Shown here: piece by piece, positions 7,425 to 11,267 of the stretch
Layout of the letters: the number at the start of each line of letters is the position of its first letter
Position numbering within the stretch: position 1 is the stretch's first letter
DNA from: Lutispora sp.
GTDB lineage: Bacteria > Bacillota > Clostridia > Lutisporales > Lutisporaceae
Assembly (NCBI GenBank): GCA_030834765.1
Contig: JAUQXG010000550.1
Location: 1 to 11,267 of the forward strand
DNA: 11,267 nt
Direction: 5' to 3'
The notes under the pieces: generated by a model
Database searches by the model: none
What the model saw: the letters and a program-made list of their open reading frames with translations, nothing else
What the model was told of the DNA's origin: nothing
Position numbers and translations under genes: made by a program

Positions 7425-8231
7425 ATGGAAGAAAACTTAAAGGAAATATGTAAAGTTATACGAAAAGATATCATCACTATGATTCACCAAGCAGGTTCAG
7501 GCCACCCAGGCGGATCACTTTCAGCCGTAGAGCTTATGGTAGGCCTTTACTTCAATAAAATGAAGCACAATCCAAAGCAGCCTGGGTGGGGAGAAAGAGA
7601 TCGTTTTTTTCTATCAAAGGGTCACGCATGCCCAGTTCATTATTCTGTATTGGCAAGAAGCGGTTATTATCCTGTTGAAGAATTGAATTCTCTAAGAAAA
7701 TTAGGTAGTTGTCTGCAAGGCCATCCAAATTTTTGCAGGCTTCCTGGATTAGAATCTTCCAGTGGTTCATTAGGTCAAGGTCTATCTATTGCTAACGGTG
7801 TTGCGCTGGCTGCAAAAATGGATGATAAAAACTTCAGAATATATTGCTTACTAGGTGATGGCGAACTAAACGAGGGACAAGTTTGGGAGGCTATGATGAC
7901 TTCTGCACATCATAAACTAAATAATATATGTGCAATCGTTGATTATAACAAAGTTCAACTGGATGGTCCCATCTCCTCCATTAAAGAATTATCTCCCCTC
8001 TCCGATAAATGGAAAGCATTTAATTGGAATGTTATTGAGATTGACGGTCACCATATGAAACAAGTATTAGATGCTTATGATGCAGCTGCACATTGTAAAG
8101 ATAAGCCATCTGTAATTATAGCTCATACTATAAAAGGCAAAGGTATCAGCTTTATGGAAAACAAGGCTGAATGGCATGGAAAAGCTCCAAATGCCCAAGA
8201 ACTAGAGCTTGCCCTAGCGGAGCTTAAATAA
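7425..8231 (+). CDS. Transketolase, N-terminal (thiamine diphosphate-binding) subunit
   Basis: This 268-residue protein is the N-terminal half of a split transketolase (PF00456). With the next gene it would move two-carbon ketol units between sugar phosphates in the non-oxidative pentose phosphate pathway in the cytoplasm. The thiamine diphosphate signature begins GDGELNEGQ at residues 144-152 and ends at Asn175 (DYNKVQ), the metal-binding GDG...N arrangement. Other family stretches are GSGHPGGSLSAVELM near the N-terminus, FLSKGHACP, and GSLGQGLSIANG. GDGELNEGQVWEA favours transketolase over the related DXP synthase. AAAGGGG at 7406-7412 is the ribosome binding site, with a long 12-base gap to the ATG. 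Length is normal for split N-terminal subunits. The second subunit starts 20 bases downstream. Assignment is secure; the precise sugar preference is not shown by sequence. Confidence 0.95.
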   Translation: MEENLKEICKVIRKDIITMIHQAGSGHPGGSLSAVELMVGLYFNKMKHNPKQPGWGERDRFFLSKGHACPVHYSVLARSGYYPVEELNSLRKLGSCLQGHPNFCRLPGLESSSGSLGQGLSIANGVALAAKMDDKNFRIYCLLGDGELNEGQVWEAMMTSAHHKLNNICAIVDYNKVQLDGPISSIKELSPLSDKWKAFNWNVIEIDGHHMKQVLDAYDAAAHCKDKPSVIIAHTIKGKGISFMENKAEWHGKAPNAQELELALAELK

Positions 8232-8237
8232 GAGAAT

Positions 8238-8244
8238 AAGGAGG
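8238..8244 (+). promoter_or_regulatory. Ribosome binding site that fixes the GTG start of the transketolase C subunit
   Basis: AAGGAGG stands seven bases before the GTG at 8252. An ATG at 8250 overlaps this GTG but is in another frame and opens no related protein, so GTG is the start. Confidence 0.8.
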
Positions 8245-8251
8245 TATATAT

Positions 8252-9193
8252 GTGGAAATTAAAAATAAGCCAACAAGGGATGGTTATGGCGAAGCACTGC
8301 TAATATTAGGGGAAACAAATAAAAATGTAGTAGTATTGGATGCTGATGTAGCTAAATCAACCAGAGCCGATTGGTTTTCTGATAAATATCCAGAAAGATT
8401 TATAGACATGGGCATTGCCGAGCAAGATATGCTTGGGACTGCTGCAGGATTAAGTATCGCTGGTAAAATCCCATTTGTTTCAACTTATGGAGTATTTTTA
8501 GCAGGAAGAGCTTGGGATCAGATTAGAACTACCATATGCTATTCGAATTTAAACGTGAAACTAGGTGGTGCTCATGGAGGAATATCAGTAGGCCCTGATG
8601 GAGCTACTCACCAAGGGCTGGAAGAAGTCGCTATTATGAGAGTGCTTCCTAATATGACAGTTGTTGTTCCATGTGATGCCATAGAAACAAAAAAAGCAAC
8701 CCTTGCTGCCGCTGCTATGTATGGTCCATGTTATTTAAGATTTGGCCGAGAAGCGGTTCCTATTGTAACAGAAGAGAATACGCCATTTGAAATAGGAAAA
8801 GGCTATGTTTTAAAGGATGGTAAAGATGTTTCAATCATTGCCAATGGTTCAATGGTATTTGAAGCTTTAAGAGCCTCTGAAGAACTTCAAAAGGAAGGAA
8901 TAGAAGCCAGAGTAATTAATCTCCATACTGTAAAGCCCATTGATGAAAATATATTAATCAAAGCGGCTTATGATACAGGTGCAATCGTGACAGCCGAAGA
9001 GCATCAGATCACTGGAGGCATGGGCAGCGCAGTTGCAGAAATAGTTTCAAGAAATCAGCCAGTCCCTATTGAAATGATAGGTATCTTTGATACTTTTGGA
9101 GAATCAGGCACTCCTGATGAACTGATGACAAAGTATGGACTTACCTATTTAGATATCATAAAAGCAGCGAAGCGTGTTATAGAGCGAAAATAG
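8252..9193 (+). CDS. Transketolase, C-terminal subunit
   Basis: This 313-residue protein is the C-terminal half of the split transketolase. It holds the pyrimidine-binding domain (PF02779, about residues 5-165) and the transketolase C-terminal domain (PF02780, about 180-305). Glu57 in the sequence DMGIAEQDM corresponds to the conserved glutamate that activates thiamine diphosphate by contacting its aminopyrimidine ring. Other family stretches are PFVSTYGVFLAGRAWDQIR, LGGAHGGISVGPDGATHQG, CYLRFGRE, and EEHQITGGMGSAVAE, the last near the subunit interface. It begins with GTG, supported by a strong AAGGAGG. It is coexpressed with the N-terminal subunit, 20 bases upstream, and the active enzyme should be a heterotetramer with active sites formed between the two chains (known for the family). 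A terminator follows. No other pentose phosphate genes lie beside it in this window. Assignment is secure. Confidence 0.95.
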   Translation: MEIKNKPTRDGYGEALLILGETNKNVVVLDADVAKSTRADWFSDKYPERFIDMGIAEQDMLGTAAGLSIAGKIPFVSTYGVFLAGRAWDQIRTTICYSNLNVKLGGAHGGISVGPDGATHQGLEEVAIMRVLPNMTVVVPCDAIETKKATLAAAAMYGPCYLRFGREAVPIVTEENTPFEIGKGYVLKDGKDVSIIANGSMVFEALRASEELQKEGIEARVINLHTVKPIDENILIKAAYDTGAIVTAEEHQITGGMGSAVAEIVSRNQPVPIEMIGIFDTFGESGTPDELMTKYGLTYLDIIKAAKRVIERK

Positions 9194-9212
9194 GAAGAAA
9201 GTTTTATAATAG

Positions 9213-9248
9213 AAAAGATGTATTTGCAAATGCAGATACATCTTTTTT
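9213..9248 (+). terminator. Rho-independent terminator of the transketolase operon
   Basis: Arms AAAAGATGTAT (9213-9223) and ATACATCTTTT (9236-9246) pair perfectly around a 12-base loop that itself can form a short TGCA pairing. A T-run (9243-9248) ends the structure. It starts 20 bases after the stop codon and separates this operon from the two-component genes. Confidence 0.8.
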
Positions 9249-9267
9249 ATTGATAATGTTTTGCAAA

Positions 9268-9295
9268 TTGAGATTTAATGTTACAATTTTAATAT
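9268..9295 (+). promoter_or_regulatory. Candidate promoter of the two-component operon
   Basis: TTGAGA (9268-9273) matches five of six -35 positions, and TAATAT (9290-9295) four of six -10 positions, 16 bases apart. A perfect TATAAT at 9301-9306 is an alternative -10 but has no good -35. The ATG is at 9332. Which box is used cannot be decided from sequence. Confidence 0.35.
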
Positions 9296-9331
9296 ATTCA
9301 TATAATTATTTCATATGAGGTAGGTGTTGTT

Positions 9332-10003
9332 ATGAAAATCTTAATTGTAGATGATGAACAGGCAATCGTAGATTTAATTAAAATCAATTTGGAAATGGAC
9401 GGATTTCATACTGACTTCTGCTTATGTGGCTTGGATGCTCTCGATAAAGCGCCAAAATATATTCCAGATATTATTTTATTAGATGTAATGTTGCCGGATA
9501 TTAGCGGTTATGAAGTATGTAAAAGCTTACAATATCTTAATATCCCAATCATCATGCTGACAGCAAGAAATGATATAAAAGATAAATTGTATGGTTTAGA
9601 ATTAGGGGCAGATGACTATATAACCAAGCCTTTCGATAGCAGAGAACTAATAGCAAGAGTAAAAACAGTTCTCCGCCGTACAAATAAAAATGAAATCAAA
9701 GAGGATGATCAACTAAAAATAGGACCTATCTTGATAAGCTGTAAGCAAAGGCAAGTATTGATTGATAATGAAGAGGTTATACTTACCCCGAAAGAATTTG
9801 ACTTGCTGCTTTTGCTTTGTGACAATCCTCGAAAAGTCTTTTCAAGAGAAAATATCCTTGAAGCAGTATGGGGATTCGAATTTATAGGGGACAGTAGAAC
9901 TGTAGATATGCATATACAAAGGCTTAGAAGAAAACTAGGCATTTATAACAACTTTATTAAAACTGTTTTTTCTATTGGATATAAATTCGAGGCCACACTA
10001 TGA
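9332..10003 (+). CDS. OmpR/PhoB-family response regulator
   Basis: This 223-residue cytoplasmic transcription regulator has a receiver domain (PF00072, about residues 2-115) and a winged-helix DNA-binding domain (PF00486, about 125-221). The receiver has all key residues: acidic pair Asp7-Asp8, phosphorylation site Asp51 in LLDVMLP, Thr77, and Lys99 in TKPF. The C-terminal half has the family pattern LTPKEFDLLLLL, SRENILEAVWG and SRTVDMHIQRLRRKLG, the last covering the recognition helix, and ends with the usual GYKFE hairpin. GAGGTAGGTG at 9317-9326 is a good ribosome binding site for the ATG. The stop codon overlaps the start of the kinase gene (ATGA), so the two are cotranscribed and the kinase is the likely phosphate donor. 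Target genes are unknown; the nearby ger, MATE and transketolase genes cannot be assigned to it from sequence alone. Confidence 0.95.
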   Translation: MKILIVDDEQAIVDLIKINLEMDGFHTDFCLCGLDALDKAPKYIPDIILLDVMLPDISGYEVCKSLQYLNIPIIMLTARNDIKDKLYGLELGADDYITKPFDSRELIARVKTVLRRTNKNEIKEDDQLKIGPILISCKQRQVLIDNEEVILTPKEFDLLLLLCDNPRKVFSRENILEAVWGFEFIGDSRTVDMHIQRLRRKLGIYNNFIKTVFSIGYKFEATL

Positions 10004-11267
10004 AGCTAAAATATAAAATAATTATTCTCAATGTTGCTGCTCTTGTTTTGATGTTGCTAATTATTGGCCCCCTCATCGTTGGGATTACCGATAATTATAA
10101 TCTTAATACAACATTAAACTATCTTCAAAGCCAAGGCAGATATGCAGCCATTTATACTGAACAATATTCTTTAAGCAAAACCATTAGTGTATTTGATGTG
10201 CCTCAAATCCTAGAAAAAGATGCTTCTTATTTATGTGCATTGCTGAAAAAAACCGTAAAGTGCCGAGTCCAGCTTTTTGGCAATAATAAGCTTCTAGGAG
10301 ATTCAGAGGATATTCTTGAGCAGCCAGCTAAAGATTTGCGGCCCGAAGTTGCAGAAGCTCTAAATGGAAATAGATCTTATATTATTGCTTCTGGCAAAAG
10401 CAGAACTTTTTATTATTCTATGCCAGTAAATGTAGGAAACAGATATTCATATGCCATAGGCTTTATCTACGATCTAAGTGAAGTAGATTTAATGAGAACC
10501 AATACCATAAGGATATTTCTCATAGGGACTATCACTGCTTCTCTCCTAATCATCATGCTGAGCTCAATCATATCAAATAAGATAACGGATCCTATCAATA
10601 ATCTCAATAAGGTTGCCTCTCATTTTGCAAAAGGGGATCTTGATAGCCGCATCCATATTATATCTAATGATGAGGTTGGAGAGCTTTCTATTACTTTTAA
10701 CAAAATGGCTGATAACATTCAAGGCATGATACAAAAATTAAAAGAAGAAAAAGAAAAGCAAAAAAGCTTCTTTGACAATTTTACTCATGAAATCAGAACC
10801 CCTCTTACAACAATTATAGGTTACTCTGAATTACTATGGAAAACAGATAGCCAAGAGGTCAAAGACAAAAGCCTTTTCCACGTGACTTCTGAAGCCAAGA
10901 GAATGCTCAAAATGATTGAAACGCTCCTTGAGTTATCACGATTGAAAAAATACGACTTTGACCTTACTTTTGAGAAATGTAATTTAAAGAAACTAATAGA
11001 AGATGTATGTGATTCCATGCATTATAAAGCGAAAAGAAGCAATGTGACCATAATGCAATCTCTAGAGGATGTAACGCACGATATAGATTCAGATCATTTT
11101 AAACAAGCATTAATAAATATTATAGATAATAGCATAAAATATAGCGGATCTTCTATAATAGATGTTAACCTAAAGGAGGACGATTCAGTAATTAACCTAA
11201 GTATTTGTGATTATGGGGTGGGAATCGATCCAAAAGATTTAGAAAATGTTTTTGAACCTTATTATAA
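10000..11267 (+). CDS. Membrane sensor histidine kinase, 3' end outside the window
   Basis: The reading frame stays open from the ATG at 10000 to the window edge, giving 422 residues. This is the partner of the response regulator, with which it overlaps in an ATGA; CGAGG at 9988-9992 is its ribosome binding site. Order of parts: membrane helix 1 (about residues 7-29), an extracytoplasmic sensor domain (about 30-170), membrane helix 2 (172-191), a HAMP linker (about 190-242, with Asp197-Pro198), a dimerisation and phosphoacceptor domain with His263 in NFTHEIRTPL, and the start of the ATPase domain. Present in the latter are the N box (NIIDNSIKYS, Asn373 and Asn377), the G1 box (DYGVGI, 404-409) and the F box (Phe418 in FEPYY). 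The G2 box would lie beyond the window. The sensor part ends in a region resembling Cache-type domains (LFGNNKLLGDS) and has just two cysteines, Cys79 and Cys88. The stimulus is unknown. Kinase identity is very secure. Confidence 0.94.
   Translation, partial: MKLKYKIIILNVAALVLMLLIIGPLIVGITDNYNLNTTLNYLQSQGRYAAIYTEQYSLSKTISVFDVPQILEKDASYLCALLKKTVKCRVQLFGNNKLLGDSEDILEQPAKDLRPEVAEALNGNRSYIIASGKSRTFYYSMPVNVGNRYSYAIGFIYDLSEVDLMRTNTIRIFLIGTITASLLIIMLSSIISNKITDPINNLNKVASHFAKGDLDSRIHIISNDEVGELSITFNKMADNIQGMIQKLKEEKEKQKSFFDNFTHEIRTPLTTIIGYSELLWKTDSQEVKDKSLFHVTSEAKRMLKMIETLLELSRLKKYDFDLTFEKCNLKKLIEDVCDSMHYKAKRSNVTIMQSLEDVTHDIDSDHFKQALINIIDNSIKYSGSSIIDVNLKEDDSVINLSICDYGVGIDPKDLENVFEPYY

Noticed and set aside
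10821..11018. Minus-strand open frame of 65 residues within the kinase gene
   Set aside because: It is antisense to the conserved phosphoacceptor region of the kinase and has no independent support.

Overview
The window is AT-rich, with tightly packed genes and strong Shine-Dalgarno sequences. It carries a complete GerA-type spore germinant receptor operon, which points to an endospore-forming, low-GC Gram-positive bacterium. The separate N- and C-terminal transketolase subunits and the overall gene style suggest a member of the Clostridia; that placement is inference, and no genus can be named from the sequence. I see no insertion sequence, tRNA, rRNA, CRISPR array, phage gene or attachment site.

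Layout. Positions 94-3798 (+) hold three consecutive genes in A-B-C order for a germinant receptor: a GerAA/GerKA-like membrane subunit, a GerAB-like permease subunit, and a GerAC-like subunit that lacks the usual lipobox cysteine. Then comes a convergent junction with a strong 15-bp hairpin terminator (3927-3961). On the minus strand, reading leftwards, are a MATE-family efflux transporter (7241-5874) and the zinc metallopeptidase oligoendopeptidase F (5794-3986), 79 bp apart with no terminator between them. A divergent intergenic region (7242-7424) separates the MATE gene from a plus-strand pair encoding split transketolase (7425-8231 and 8252-9193), closed by a terminator at 9213-9248. Last is a two-component system: an OmpR/PhoB-type response regulator (9332-10003) overlapping a membrane sensor histidine kinase (from 10000) that is cut off by the window end inside its ATPase domain.

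How they work together. The ger genes would form one receptor complex in the spore inner membrane. The two transketolase chains would assemble into one thiamine-diphosphate enzyme of the non-oxidative pentose phosphate pathway. The regulator and kinase form one signalling pair with an unknown stimulus. MATE and PepF may be cotranscribed but have no evident shared function. Every gene belongs to a well-known family; I found no convincing undescribed system. The points most worth a second look are the missing lipidation cysteine in the GerC-like protein, a dyad over the -10 element of the transketolase promoter, and a two-cysteine sensor domain in the kinase.
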